Assembly: GCA_965262705.1 (NCBI GenBank)
Contig: OZ253556.1
Location: 1,860,001-1,924,000 of the forward strand
Reading direction: 5' to 3'
DNA: 64,000 nucleotides
Source: UJ101 sp965262705
GTDB taxonomy: Bacteria > Bacteroidota > Bacteroidia > Flavobacteriales > UJ101
Each line of letters starts with the position of its first letter. The first letter of the stretch is position 1. Position numbers and translations under genes: made by a program. The notes under the pieces are model-generated. The model was not told the DNA's origin. It saw only the letters and a list, made by a program, of their open reading frames with translations, and did not search any database. Of this stretch, positions 10,301 to 17,944 are shown one piece after another.

Positions 10301-11878
10301 ATTTGCCTCTTGAAGTGTCGACCTAAAGGTAGCGCTGTAAAACGGCGATGAAAAATCTACTTTTCCATCAAAATTCATCACTAAATTAGGGTCTTTCACC
10401 TCGACATTTCCTTTAAATATCTGTTTATTTATCCTACCGTCTATTTTAATGTTTTGTAGTTGTCTTCCTAAAAAATCGAGGTTGGAAATATTTCCCGTAG
10501 TTTTTACACTTAATGTCTTTAGATTACTTCCATACCCGTTTATGTTAAAATTTCCTGAGATAAAACCCAGTTGGTTAATCGATGTCAGTGTTTTTAAATT
10601 GAGTTTTTCAGTGTTTATCGTTCCAAAATAATGTATAAAATCTTTACTATAATCTTTTATAGTTATATTGGCAGAGGCTTTTCCTAAAGTAGAGGACTGC
10701 ACTACGGAATTCGTTTTTAATTCATCCGGGTTTATAAAAAACATTCCGTTTATTGATATCTTCCCATAATGATGAATAAATTTGGGTAAATCTTTATTTA
10801 TATTGACAGGAAGTAAAGAAATTAAATCTGAGTAGCTTGTCGTCGCAAACATATTGTCAGATTGTATTGAAAAGTTTTTTCTGTTGTAAATTTTATTGAA
10901 TATTAGTTTTTTCCCCTCTATTCGAGTGTCCATAGCAGATAGTTTAATATCATTTAGCTCCCATCTGTCCATGGCACCGCGTATTTTTGCTTCTATCGCT
11001 ACTTTTGAGTATTTATCCCAAAAGGGCACAAAATATTGTACATCTTTCATTCCAACGTATGAACCTTTATCCAGATCCAATTTCCAATGAATTTTATGAT
11101 AAAAATCACTAAAGTCTTGTGCACTTTTATAAATAAAAGCAAGCTGCCCTTCTACCTTAGAGTGATTTGTTTTGATTTTTAAGTCCTCTAATTGTAATAA
11201 ATCATCTCTATAGGTAAACTCTCCTTCCAGGTGTTCCAAATTCGATTGAATTTTATTACTTCGCTTAGCATGAAAAGAAAGATGGTTAATCTTAGCGTAA
11301 ATATTCCCCCCATCCACTTTAAAACGAGTGGTTTTTAAGTTAAAGTGAGACGCTTTTAACCAAACCTGCTCTGATGCAGGCAAATTTTCATTGATAATTT
11401 CTACATATCCATTCTTTAATTGAATAGCTCCCCTCAAAATGAATGGGTTTGTTTCATCTGCTTCTCCTTCGGAGGAAAAGTGGTCAATAAACGTTAAAAA
11501 ATTATCTTGAGATTCTCCTTTATACGTTTTAACAAATACTCTTGGATCAACCAAAGTTAACTTATCAAATCGGTAAGGAGGACCTGCTACTAAACTAAAA
11601 TAATCCGGGCGGGCGCTTAATTCTTTTACTGAAATAAATAAACTATCGCGCTCATCATTCACTTTAATCCCCTTTAGACGAACTTCTCCAAAAAAACTAA
11701 TATTTACCTTGCTGACTTTTATTTTTGTTCCGAGTGTACTATTGATAACGGGGGTTATGTATTGTTTTACGATATAGGTTTGAACCGCCGGAATTTGTAT
11801 CATTATCAATATACTCGCTATTGCCAAAAAAATACAGGCAAATACAATAACTAATATTCTAATTATTTTCTTTCGCAA
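7361..11878 (-). CDS. TamB-like translocation/assembly module protein (DUF490)
   Basis: A very large (1505-residue) AsmA/TamB-type protein thought to form a hydrophobic groove bridging inner and outer membranes for lipid transport or outer-membrane assembly. It has one N-terminal membrane helix (about residues 5-27), then long repeating beta-strand segments, and a C-terminal DUF490 region. The tail is strongly basic (runs of K and R in the last 60 residues). The start is TTG (11876-11878). No in-frame ATG or GTG is available before the membrane helix, and the helix begins five residues in. Its start lies only 23 bp from the divergent tsaD start. Downstream are repeats only. Confidence 0.88.
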   Translation of the reverse strand: MRKKIIRILVIVFACIFLAIASILIMIQIPAVQTYIVKQYITPVINSTLGTKIKVSKVNISFFGEVRLKGIKVNDERDSLFISVKELSARPDYFSLVAGPPYRFDKLTLVDPRVFVKTYKGESQDNFLTFIDHFSSEGEADETNPFILRGAIQLKNGYVEIINENLPASEQVWLKASHFNLKTTRFKVDGGNIYAKINHLSFHAKRSNKIQSNLEHLEGEFTYRDDLLQLEDLKIKTNHSKVEGQLAFIYKSAQDFSDFYHKIHWKLDLDKGSYVGMKDVQYFVPFWDKYSKVAIEAKIRGAMDRWELNDIKLSAMDTRIEGKKLIFNKIYNRKNFSIQSDNMFATTSYSDLISLLPVNINKDLPKFIHHYGKISINGMFFINPDELKTNSVVQSSTLGKASANITIKDYSKDFIHYFGTINTEKLNLKTLTSINQLGFISGNFNINGYGSNLKTLSVKTTGNISNLDFLGRQLQNIKIDGRINKQIFKGNVEVKDPNLVMNFDGKVDFSSPFYSATFRSTLQEANLYKLGLSKDPNALLTSDISLDIRASSIDDLLGQILLENTLYQSSTQSFAFEQMLINSSVNKAGKRLFAFKSGELINGYIEGNFKLFEVLKVSQNAFRKLLPQYTSEKITPSQSFSFNFDIKDYFFEILFPSITLEPGSHLEGEITSDNQLILRAKMPGLLYKNLELGRSNVILNTRNSSFQTSIEADYINLAGYKLDNVKVRSIKKNDTLQINTHFNGNLGGVSKQAFDLNLYKTQNQEGKDIIGVRRSTIQYNHHQWVLNPNNEKDTHYAVIDFSKNKYDIQKMILTSEDQKLSLEATYIKKNLTLALELENTRLEALIPPLKNIKLEGLASGKIKINYDALGFHPTGNLKIDTFKYNEYEIGDISAEVLPKNNAYLVNAIIHKNDRNQLAITGNIYSKKKEDYLDLKVKLNDFEINILNQFLVGVVENIRGTIKGEISLTGNWEKPNYQGSVRLKNGGLKIAYLGVDYDIIKDPEILISNGLVYLYDMIYLRDIKHNSKVTLTGALSHKDFLDWSLDLVLDSRVKYDKKYSNEILILDTHFHQNPLFYGTIYAKDLYATIKGPAANLKINVIATTAPRTRLTINNEGQDLEISKSIQFVNISDRYKAKKAEKKKQNDRANKTRLNLKLGAEVTPEAELELILDDKNDDKIVASGKGNIRLDIDLDGNISMNGEIAVARGDYNFAREAIKKVFKIRPNSSLKWTGDIYDTQLDIKAYFDREVSNVADYISGDAQTLKTELEVVLTGSLSSPKIDFNVLAPNAPESIRNNLSLKFSDKDEETKQWAALLLLGKFLPPNDTNYITGLTTTAYELAFSQMSSLISNISKYLTVNFGYTEGSKEYNTADRFNMKGKVEVNPRVSINVSGGVSLNNNNTSKIDDKQIVAGSARIDYDISRQNNGNLKLKAFTRPTNFGIENFNAANNYSQAWGVGIYYHEDFNTFKELKKKILKKRRKRKKEKARLDSLQRVLDTKNSLLIKP

Positions 11879-11889
11879 GGTTGATTGTA

Positions 11890-11897
11890 TATTTTTG
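11890..11897 (+). promoter_or_regulatory. Candidate -7 box of tsaD
   Basis: TATTTTTG fits TAnnTTTG and ends only four bases before the tsaD ATG (11902). No convincing TTTG lies 17-20 bp upstream. If it is used, the tsaD mRNA would be nearly leaderless. Confidence 0.4.
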
Positions 11898-11901
11898 TAA
11901 T

Positions 11902-12927
11902 ATGAAAAAACATCCGATTATCTTAGGTATTGAGTCTTCTTGTGATGATACCGGTGCATCAATTATTCAAAACGGCAACGTTCTTTCTAATATTGTAGCC
12001 AATCAAAAAGTACACCAAAATTATGGCGGTGTGGTTCCCGAGTTAGCTTCTCGTGCACATCAGCAGAACATCGTACCGGTTGTTTCCGAAGCCCTAAAGG
12101 TAGCAAATATTACAGAAAAACAACTTGACGCCATCGCTTTTACTCAAGGGCCCGGGCTTATGGGGTCATTATTAGTAGGGATTTCCTTTGCTAAGTCAAT
12201 GGCGATTGCATTGGCTATTCCATTAATTGAAATCCATCATATACAGGCACATATTTTAGCGCATTTTATCGAAGATGCTAATGAAAGAAAACCTGATTTT
12301 CCTTTTATATGCCTTGTTATTAGCGGGGGGCATACTCAAATTGTGCAAGTGAGAGATTATTTTAATTTTGAGGTACTTGGCGAAACCTTAGATGATGCCG
12401 TAGGAGAAGCTTTTGACAAAACCGCTAAAATCATGGGATTAGATTATCCTGGCGGCTCTTTAATTGACCAACTGGCACAAAAAGGAGAACCAAAAACTTT
12501 TAAATTCCCACAGCCAAAGGCATCAGACTGTAATTTTAGTTTTAGTGGTTTAAAAACAGCGGTTTTGTATTTTTTACAAAAGGAAATAAAGAAAAATCCG
12601 AATTTTATCAAAGAGAATTTAGAAGACTTATGTGCTTCTATCCAATTCACCCTAGTTGAAATTTTAATGAAAAAATTACAAAAAGCAGTAAAAAAAACGG
12701 GAATAAAAAGCGTAGCTATTGCCGGAGGGGTTTCTGCAAATTCCGAAATTAGAAAACGTGTCCATTCTATGAAAGCGCAAGGCTGGAAAATTTATATCCC
12801 CAAAATAGAATATACTACCGACAATGCAGCCATGATTGCAATGGCAGGCGAGTTAAAATATAAACAACATAATTTTGCCTCTCAAAGAACAACGGCTAAA
12901 GCACGATATAAAATAGATGAAAAGTAG
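11902..12927 (+). CDS. tsaD: tRNA threonylcarbamoyladenosine transferase TsaD
   Basis: Transfers the threonylcarbamoyl group to A37 of ANN-decoding tRNAs, together with TsaB/TsaE. The start is the ATG at 11902, giving MKKHPIILGIESSCDDT, the canonical N-terminus, and 341 residues. The TTG at 11881 would add seven unrelated residues. The metal-binding histidines are His113 and His117 in HHIQAH. The ASKHA nucleotide-binding motifs ISGGHTQ and AGGVSANS are both present. It is divergent from the TamB-like gene with a 23-bp gap between start codons. Confidence 0.97.
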   Translation: MKKHPIILGIESSCDDTGASIIQNGNVLSNIVANQKVHQNYGGVVPELASRAHQQNIVPVVSEALKVANITEKQLDAIAFTQGPGLMGSLLVGISFAKSMAIALAIPLIEIHHIQAHILAHFIEDANERKPDFPFICLVISGGHTQIVQVRDYFNFEVLGETLDDAVGEAFDKTAKIMGLDYPGGSLIDQLAQKGEPKTFKFPQPKASDCNFSFSGLKTAVLYFLQKEIKKNPNFIKENLEDLCASIQFTLVEILMKKLQKAVKKTGIKSVAIAGGVSANSEIRKRVHSMKAQGWKIYIPKIEYTTDNAAMIAMAGELKYKQHNFASQRTTAKARYKIDEK

Positions 12928-13015
12928 GCTAAAAATCTTAATAAAGTAACTTTACAGCACTTTATCTAAATAATTTTATCATCAAATTCAATTAAAAATA
13001 CCATCTTTTTTTACT

Positions 13016-14329
13016 ATGAGTATAACTTTGAAAGAAATAAATCGATTAGCCATCCCTGCTATTTTTGCCGGCATTATCGAACCCGTAATTTCTATTACAG
13101 ATACTATGGTTGCAGGAGATCTTAATCGATTAAACCAAAATGACCTGCCTTATCTTGGGGCGATTGGACTCTCCGGCGCGCTGTTATCTGCCTTTGTTTG
13201 GATTTTTGCGCAGACCCGTTCTGCTCTTTCTTCTTATGTAGCCATTAATTATGGAAAAAGAAAATTAGATTACATTCAACCGTTAGTAGCGCAAACTTTT
13301 TATATGAATCTATTCTTAGGATTTTCACTTGCTGGGCTGGTTTATGAATTCACATTTCCCATTTTTGCTTTACAAAACGCCAGCGGCATTCTACTGGATA
13401 TAACGGCGCGTTATTTTCAAATTCGCGTATGGGGATTCCCCCTTACGCTTTTAACCTTTACCCTTTTCGGTGCCTTTCGAGGGTATCAAAATACCCGATG
13501 GGCAATGAATATCGGGCTGATCGGCGGGATAACGAATATTATTTTAGACCTTGTTTTTGTTTATTTTTTTCATTGGGATATTAAAGGAATTGCTTACGCC
13601 AGCCTTATTGCACAAGGTATAATGCTTATCAGTTCTATGTATATTTTAATCCAAAAAACGCCTTTTTCTTTATCTCCGGGCATACAAATTCACCCGGATT
13701 TCAAAGGATTAGTATGGATGAGTATTCATCTGTTTATTCGAACGTTGTCCTTAAATATTGCCATTTGGTTTGCCAATAAGTTTGCTACAAGCTATGGTGA
13801 TGAATACATCTCAATTCAGTCTGTTTTAATACAAATATGGCTACTCTCAGCCTTTTTATTAGACGGCTACTCTACTGCCGGGAATGCCATTTCAGGACGT
13901 TTAATCGGGCAAAATAAATATGACCGATTGAAATTACTCAGCCAGCGCTTACTTAAAATCATGCTCTTGCTCAGCGGCATCATTATGCTTATTATGTTTA
14001 TCTTTTACCCTTATATCGGATTAATTTTTACGCATAACCCTACGGTGTTATCTCTTTTTAAACAATATTTTTGGGTAGTTGTTCTTATGCAGCCCATTAA
14101 TGCAGTTGCTTTTCTATTCGATGGAATGTTTAAAGGAATGGGTGAAGCAAGAAAACTAAGAAATGTGTTATTAATAGCTACTTTTGCAGGGTTCTTACCC
14201 ACCTTATATTTTACGGATGCACTGGGATTAAAGTTTTACAGTATTTGGATTGCTTTGTTTATTTGGATGCTGATAAGGAGTTTTGGATTATTTATTATAT
14301 TTAAGCAAAAATATAATACCTATGAATGA
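13016..14329 (+). CDS. MATE family efflux transporter
   Basis: Multidrug/toxin extrusion family transporter (437 residues), with about 12 hydrophobic segments arranged in two halves. The N-terminus LKEINRLAIPAIFAGIIEPV and the DTMVAGDL segment are typical of the DinF-like branch of MATE proteins. These usually exchange Na+ or H+ for organic cations. The substrate cannot be told from the sequence. Its end overlaps the following enoyl-CoA hydratase start by eight bases, so the two are translationally coupled. Confidence 0.92.
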   Translation: MSITLKEINRLAIPAIFAGIIEPVISITDTMVAGDLNRLNQNDLPYLGAIGLSGALLSAFVWIFAQTRSALSSYVAINYGKRKLDYIQPLVAQTFYMNLFLGFSLAGLVYEFTFPIFALQNASGILLDITARYFQIRVWGFPLTLLTFTLFGAFRGYQNTRWAMNIGLIGGITNIILDLVFVYFFHWDIKGIAYASLIAQGIMLISSMYILIQKTPFSLSPGIQIHPDFKGLVWMSIHLFIRTLSLNIAIWFANKFATSYGDEYISIQSVLIQIWLLSAFLLDGYSTAGNAISGRLIGQNKYDRLKLLSQRLLKIMLLLSGIIMLIMFIFYPYIGLIFTHNPTVLSLFKQYFWVVVLMQPINAVAFLFDGMFKGMGEARKLRNVLLIATFAGFLPTLYFTDALGLKFYSIWIALFIWMLIRSFGLFIIFKQKYNTYE

Positions 14330-15095
14330 AATACCTTATGTAAACATTGAGATAAAAAATGCGGTGGGCATAATTGAATTTTTCCATCCCAAAGGGAATT
14401 CTATGCCCTCCTCACAACTTGAAAAACTTACAATTGCTTTTAATAAATTAGACGCAGACCCTACGGTTAACATTATCCTGTTGCAAAGTAAAGGAGAGCG
14501 TATTTTTTGTGCAGGTGCTTCTTTTGACGAATTACGAGCCATTGATTCTCTAAAGAAAGGAAAAGATTTTTTTATGGGATTTGCCCATGTAATGAATGCT
14601 ATGCAAGAATGCCGTAAAATCATTGTTGGATGCATCGAAGGAAAAAGTGTCGGCGGGGGGGTGGGAATTGCTACCGCCTGTGACTATACCTTTGCCAGCA
14701 GCAATTCATCTATTAAACTCTCTGAACTATCCATCGGCATTGGTCCCTTCGTTATCGAACCTTTTGTAAGCCGTAAAATAGGATTAAACGCTTTTACAGA
14801 ACTCACCTTAAACCCTGACCAATGGCGTTTAGCAAAATGGGGAAAAAAGAAAGGGATATTTAACAAAATAGTTAAAGACCCGTTAAAAGAAAGCCTTATT
14901 TTTGCACAAACACTTAGTCGTTATAACTTAGAAGCCCTCTTTGAAATAAAGAAAATCTTATGGAAAGACCATCTAAACATAACACCAAACATAGCAGATG
15001 TTGTTGAAGCACGAGCCGCTGTTTCCGGCCGTCTCGTTTTATCAAAATTTACACAAAGAAAATTAGCGGAATTTAAACTAAGCAAACACAATTAA
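14322..15095 (+). CDS. Enoyl-CoA hydratase/isomerase family protein
   Basis: Crotonase-fold protein of 257 residues from the ATG at 14322. The oxyanion-hole motifs are recognisable: CAGASFDEL after the first strand pair, and GKSVGGGVGIATACDYTFAS around residue 110. Members hydrate or isomerise acyl-CoA esters in fatty-acid or amino-acid breakdown. The segment SIGIGPFVIEPF replaces the more usual GxxP-G pattern, and the exact substrate is unclear (a methylglutaconyl-CoA hydratase-like role is possible). It overlaps the MATE gene by eight bases. Confidence 0.88.
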   Translation: MNEIPYVNIEIKNAVGIIEFFHPKGNSMPSSQLEKLTIAFNKLDADPTVNIILLQSKGERIFCAGASFDELRAIDSLKKGKDFFMGFAHVMNAMQECRKIIVGCIEGKSVGGGVGIATACDYTFASSNSSIKLSELSIGIGPFVIEPFVSRKIGLNAFTELTLNPDQWRLAKWGKKKGIFNKIVKDPLKESLIFAQTLSRYNLEALFEIKKILWKDHLNITPNIADVVEARAAVSGRLVLSKFTQRKLAEFKLSKHN

Positions 15096-15120
15096 CAAAG
15101 TAAACCCATAATCTATATCC

Positions 15121-15308
15121 GAGACCGTTGCAAAAAGCACGCTAACAAAAAAATGCTTGTATTGAGTTTGTCGAAATGCAACGCCCGATAAAAATTAAAC
15201 ACCGGAGCAACCTAATGGGTGTGGAGGATTTTAATTTTTTGAGAAGGAAGCAGTTTGAAGTTAGATGCTTTCTTTTTCATACTTTTTTATGTGTTCTGCA
15301 ACGGTCTC
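15121..15308 (+). mobile_element. GAGACC element, copy 2 (long form with extra module)
   Basis: Starts GAGACCGTTGCAAAAAGCAC and ends TTCTGCAACGGTCTC (188 bp). Relative to the 165-bp form it has an extra 23-bp module, with the words TTGTATTGAGTTTGTC and GAAATG, after the AAAAAAATG run; copies at 50275 and 60190 share it. It contains the CAACC-TAAT-GGGTG hairpin region. The flanks (TATCC/AATAT) do not match. It directly follows the enoyl-CoA hydratase stop by 25 bp. Confidence 0.8.
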
Positions 15309-15433
15309 AATATTTAAGTCGATAGTAAAAAGGCGAAAATACATCTTTTATAAATTGTTCAAAAAATATTTTATATTTTTCAGCCGCAGGTCAGTGCAGG
15401 CTAAAGGTCTCCTGCTTTGAGTGATGGATTAAA

Positions 15434-15540
15434 AGAAGTTTTGATGTTTTTAAAAAAACTTCATAATGTTTTGCCTAAAAAGTCATAATGTTTTGTCTAA
15501 AAAGTCATAATGTTTTTAATAAAACATCAAGACTTTTTTT
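15434..15540. repeat. Small inverted-repeat element with 22-bp tandem units
   Basis: AAGTTTTGATGTTTT (15436-15450) is matched by its inverse AAAACATCAAGACTT (15521-15535), 14 of 15 bases. Between them are two and a half copies of a 22-bp unit beginning TCATAATGTTTTG (from 15461, 15483 and 15505). A diverged GCAAGTCAGCG word lies upstream (15386-15405) and an inverted one downstream (15578-15597). No gene is present. Confidence 0.6.
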
Positions 15541-15600
15541 AGTGGATATTAAAAGTGAATATTAAATACATAAGACTTTTAGCCTGTGCTGACTTTCAAT

Positions 15601-15757
15601 TGCCAAAAGCACGTTAGCTGATAAAATGCAACGCCCGAAAAAAAAATTAATCACCAGAGCAACCTTTGGGTTATGGAGGATATTCATTTTTTGAAAAGGG
15701 CGCTGTTTGAAGCGAGATGCTTTAGCTTTTATGCTTTTTTTATTCTACAAAGATCTC
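15601..15757 (+). repeat. GAGACC element, copy 3 (degenerate)
   Basis: A worn copy. AAAAGCACGTTAGC, ATGCAACGCCCG, AGCAACCTTTGGG and TATTCTACAAAGATCTC occur in the family order. The left terminus is lost and the right terminus has several changes. It ends shortly before the tRNA promoter. Confidence 0.6.
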
Positions 15758-15780
15758 GTAAAATAAAAAAAACTAAAAAG

Positions 15781-15811
15781 TTTGTATAATCATAAAAAGG
15801 TATTACCTTTG
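15781..15811 (+). promoter_or_regulatory. Promoter of the tRNA-tuf cluster
   Basis: TTTG (15781-15784), a 19-bp spacer and TACCTTTG (15804-15811) form a full-consensus Bacteroidota promoter. It lies 52 bp before the first tRNA. It probably drives the four tRNAs and may continue into tuf. Confidence 0.8.
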
Positions 15812-15863
15812 CAACCGCATTATAAAATATGTATTCGTTCTATTGAGTTGTTTTTATGGGAAA

Positions 15864-15937
15864 GCCGGTATAGCTCAGTTGGCTAGAGCAGCTGATTTGT
15901 AATCAGCCGGTCGGGGGTTCGAGTCCCTCTACCGGCT
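15864..15937 (+). tRNA. tRNA-Thr (TGT)
   Basis: A 74-nt cloverleaf. The acceptor GCCGGTA pairs with TACCGGC, with discriminator T. The anticodon loop TTTGTAA gives anticodon TGT, reading ACA. The T arm contains GGTTCGAGTCC. CCA is not encoded. It is first in the order Thr-Tyr-Gly-Thr-tuf, the same order as the thrU-tyrU-glyT-thrT-tufB operon of E. coli. Confidence 0.97.
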
Positions 15938-16022
15938 CTTATGAAATAAACTTTATAGATTTTGATCTGCAACGGATAAGGAAAGTAAAAAAGTTGGATT
16001 TTAAAAGTTAATGATTAAATGA

Positions 16023-16105
16023 GGGAGGATACTCAAGCGGCCAACGAGGACAGACTGTAAATCTGTTGGTTTTTACCTTCGCAGGTTCGAATCCTGCTCC
16101 TCCCA
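16023..16105 (+). tRNA. tRNA-Tyr (GTA)
   Basis: An 83-nt tRNA with a long variable arm (class II). The acceptor GGGAGGA pairs with TCCTCCC, discriminator A. The anticodon loop CTGTAAA gives GTA. The T stem GCAGG/CCTGC encloses TTCGAAT. Confidence 0.97.
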
Positions 16106-16115
16106 CTTTTGTGCT

Positions 16116-16188
16116 GCGGGAATAGCTCAATTGGTAGAGCATCAGCCTTCCAAGCTGAATGTTGCGGGTTCGAGACCCGTTTCCCGCT
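16116..16188 (+). tRNA. tRNA-Gly (TCC)
   Basis: A 73-nt cloverleaf. The acceptor GCGGGAA pairs with TTCCCGC, discriminator T. The anticodon loop CTTCCAA gives TCC, reading GGA/GGG. It starts ten bases after tRNA-Tyr. Confidence 0.97.
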
Positions 16189-16236
16189 CAAGTTTTAAAA
16201 TAAAAGGAGCGCTAAAGGTATCTGAATGATGTAAAA

Positions 16237-16308
16237 GCCGATGTAGCTCAGAGGTAGAGCGCTTCCTTGGTAAGGAAGAGGTCACGAGTTCAATTCTCGT
16301 CATTGGCT
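16237..16308 (+). tRNA. tRNA-Thr (GGT)
   Basis: A 72-nt cloverleaf. The acceptor GCCGATG pairs with CATTGGC, with one G-T pair. The anticodon loop TTGGTAA gives GGT, reading ACC/ACT. It is the last of the four tRNAs, 93 bp before tuf. Confidence 0.96.
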
Positions 16309-16338
16309 CTTCGTTTTTTATTTTATGTGCGATTTTTT

Positions 16339-16360
16339 AATTTGTTAAAACAAATTTTTT
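16339..16360 (+). terminator. AT-rich hairpin between tRNA-Thr and tuf
   Basis: AATTTGTT-AA-AACAAATT is a perfect 8-bp stem followed by TTTT. It could be a weak terminator or attenuator between the tRNAs and tuf. The stem contains only two G-C pairs, so read-through is likely. Confidence 0.4.
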
Positions 16361-16401
16361 AATTAAATATAACATTTAGAAAATAAATTATAGTATAAAT
16401 C

Positions 16402-17589
16402 ATGGCAAAGGAAACTTTCGATCGTAGTAAACCTCATTTAAATATTGGGACTATCGGTCACGTAGATCACGGTAAGACTACATTAACTGCAGCAATTACA
16501 AAAGTACTTGCAGAGGCAGGGTTGTCAGAAGCAAAAGATTTTGATCAAATTGATAATGCACCTGAAGAAAAAGAAAGGGGAATAACGATTAATACTTCTC
16601 ATGTAGAATACCAAACAGAAAAACGTCATTATGCGCATGTTGATTGTCCAGGGCATGCGGATTATGTTAAAAATATGGTAACGGGTGCTGCACAAATGGA
16701 TGGCGCTATCTTAGTAGTTGCGGCAACGGATGGTCCTATGCCTCAAACAAGAGAACACATTTTGCTGTGTCGTCAGGTAAATGTGCCTCGTATTGTTGTT
16801 TTTATGAACAAAGTAGATATGGTGGACGATGAGGAGTTACTGGAATTAGTAGAGATGGAAGTTAGAGATTTATTATCCTCTTATGAATATGATGGAGATA
16901 ATTCTCCTATTGTTGCTGGTTCAGCACTAGGGGCTTTAAATGGAGAGCAAAAATGGGTAGATACTGTAAAAGAATTAATGAATAAGGTAGATGAATGGAT
17001 TGAACTTCCGGTAAGGGATCAGGACAAACCTTTTTTAATGCCTATCGAAGATGTATTCTCAATTAGGGGTCGAGGTACTGTAGCTACGGGTCGTATTGAG
17101 TCTGGAATTATCAATACAGGAGATTCCGTTGAAATTATTGGTATGGGTGCTGAAAAATTAACCTCTACAGTTACTGGAGTAGAAATGTTCCGAAAAATAT
17201 TAGATAGAGGTGAAGCCGGGGATAATGTAGGAATTTTACTGCGAGGGATAGAAAAAACAGATATTAAACGAGGAATGGTAATTGCTGTTCCCGGTTCTAT
17301 TACTCCACATTATAAATTTAAAGCAGAAGTTTATATTCTAAAAAAAGAGGAAGGTGGACGACATACCCCTTTTCACAACAAATATCGACCACAATTCTAT
17401 GTCCGAACTACAGATGTAACTGGAGAAATTATTTTATCTGAGGGACGAGAAATGGTATTGCCCGGGGATAACTTAACGATTGAAGTTCAACTTATTCAAC
17501 CTATTGCTCTAAATGTGGGGCTACGTTTTGCTATTCGTGAAGGAGGTAGAACAGTAGGTGCAGGTCAGGTTACAGAAATTATTTCATAA
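16402..17589 (+). CDS. tuf: Elongation factor Tu
   Basis: GTPase that delivers aminoacyl-tRNA to the ribosome. The length of 395 residues is standard. G-domain motifs: GHVDHGKTTL (residues 17-26), DCPGHADY (about 80-87) and NKVD (about 135-138). Domains 2 and 3 are complete to the C-terminal RTVGAGQVTEI. It sits in the conserved tRNA-tuf-tRNA-Trp-secE-nusG arrangement and is followed by a strong terminator. Confidence 0.99.
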   Translation: MAKETFDRSKPHLNIGTIGHVDHGKTTLTAAITKVLAEAGLSEAKDFDQIDNAPEEKERGITINTSHVEYQTEKRHYAHVDCPGHADYVKNMVTGAAQMDGAILVVAATDGPMPQTREHILLCRQVNVPRIVVFMNKVDMVDDEELLELVEMEVRDLLSSYEYDGDNSPIVAGSALGALNGEQKWVDTVKELMNKVDEWIELPVRDQDKPFLMPIEDVFSIRGRGTVATGRIESGIINTGDSVEIIGMGAEKLTSTVTGVEMFRKILDRGEAGDNVGILLRGIEKTDIKRGMVIAVPGSITPHYKFKAEVYILKKEEGGRHTPFHNKYRPQFYVRTTDVTGEIILSEGREMVLPGDNLTIEVQLIQPIALNVGLRFAIREGGRTVGAGQVTEIIS

Positions 17590-17615
17590 TTTTATTTTTT
17601 ATAAGTTTTTTTAAT

Positions 17616-17645
17616 AAGGTGCTCATTAGAGCACCTTTATTTAGC
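17616..17645 (+). terminator. Rho-independent terminator after tuf
   Basis: AAGGTGCTC-ATTA-GAGCACCTT is a perfect 9-bp stem with a 4-nt loop, followed by a T-rich stretch (TTTATTT including the stem's last TT). It lies 26 bp past the tuf stop and before tRNA-Trp. Confidence 0.8.
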
Positions 17646-17653
17646 TTTAAAAA

Positions 17654-17726
17654 ACGGGCGTAGCTCAGCCGGTAGAGCAGTGGTCTCCAAAACCAAAGGT
17701 CGTGGGTTCAATTCCTACCGCCCGTG
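17654..17726 (+). tRNA. tRNA-Trp (CCA)
   Basis: A 73-nt cloverleaf. The acceptor ACGGGCG pairs with CGCCCGT, discriminator G. The anticodon loop CTCCAAA gives CCA, reading TGG. It lies between tuf and secE, as is usual in Bacteroidota. Confidence 0.97.
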
Positions 17727-17741
17727 CAAAGAAAAGGTATA

Positions 17742-17930
17742 ATGAATAAATTCGTAAGTTATGTTAAAAATTCATATAATGAATTTATGTATAAGGTCAC
17801 TTGGCCTAATTGGGATGATCTTCAATCTTCAACCTTAGTCGTAGCGATATTTTCATTATTACTTGCTATTGTTACAGCTTTAGTGGATTGGTTAATTAAT
17901 TCAGGGGTTTTGAATTTGTTTAAGGTATAG
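17742..17930 (+). CDS. secE: Preprotein translocase subunit SecE
   Basis: Small essential subunit of the SecYEG channel (62 residues from the ATG at 17742). The amphipathic segment FMYKVTWPNWDDLQSSTLVV (about 15-34), with the conserved KVTWP, is followed by one membrane helix of about 20 residues. An upstream non-ATG start at 17724 would begin inside the tRNA-Trp 3' end and is rejected. It is co-transcribed with nusG, 14 bp downstream. Confidence 0.96.
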   Translation: MNKFVSYVKNSYNEFMYKVTWPNWDDLQSSTLVVAIFSLLLAIVTALVDWLINSGVLNLFKV

Positions 17931-17944
17931 TAAAGTGCTATCGA

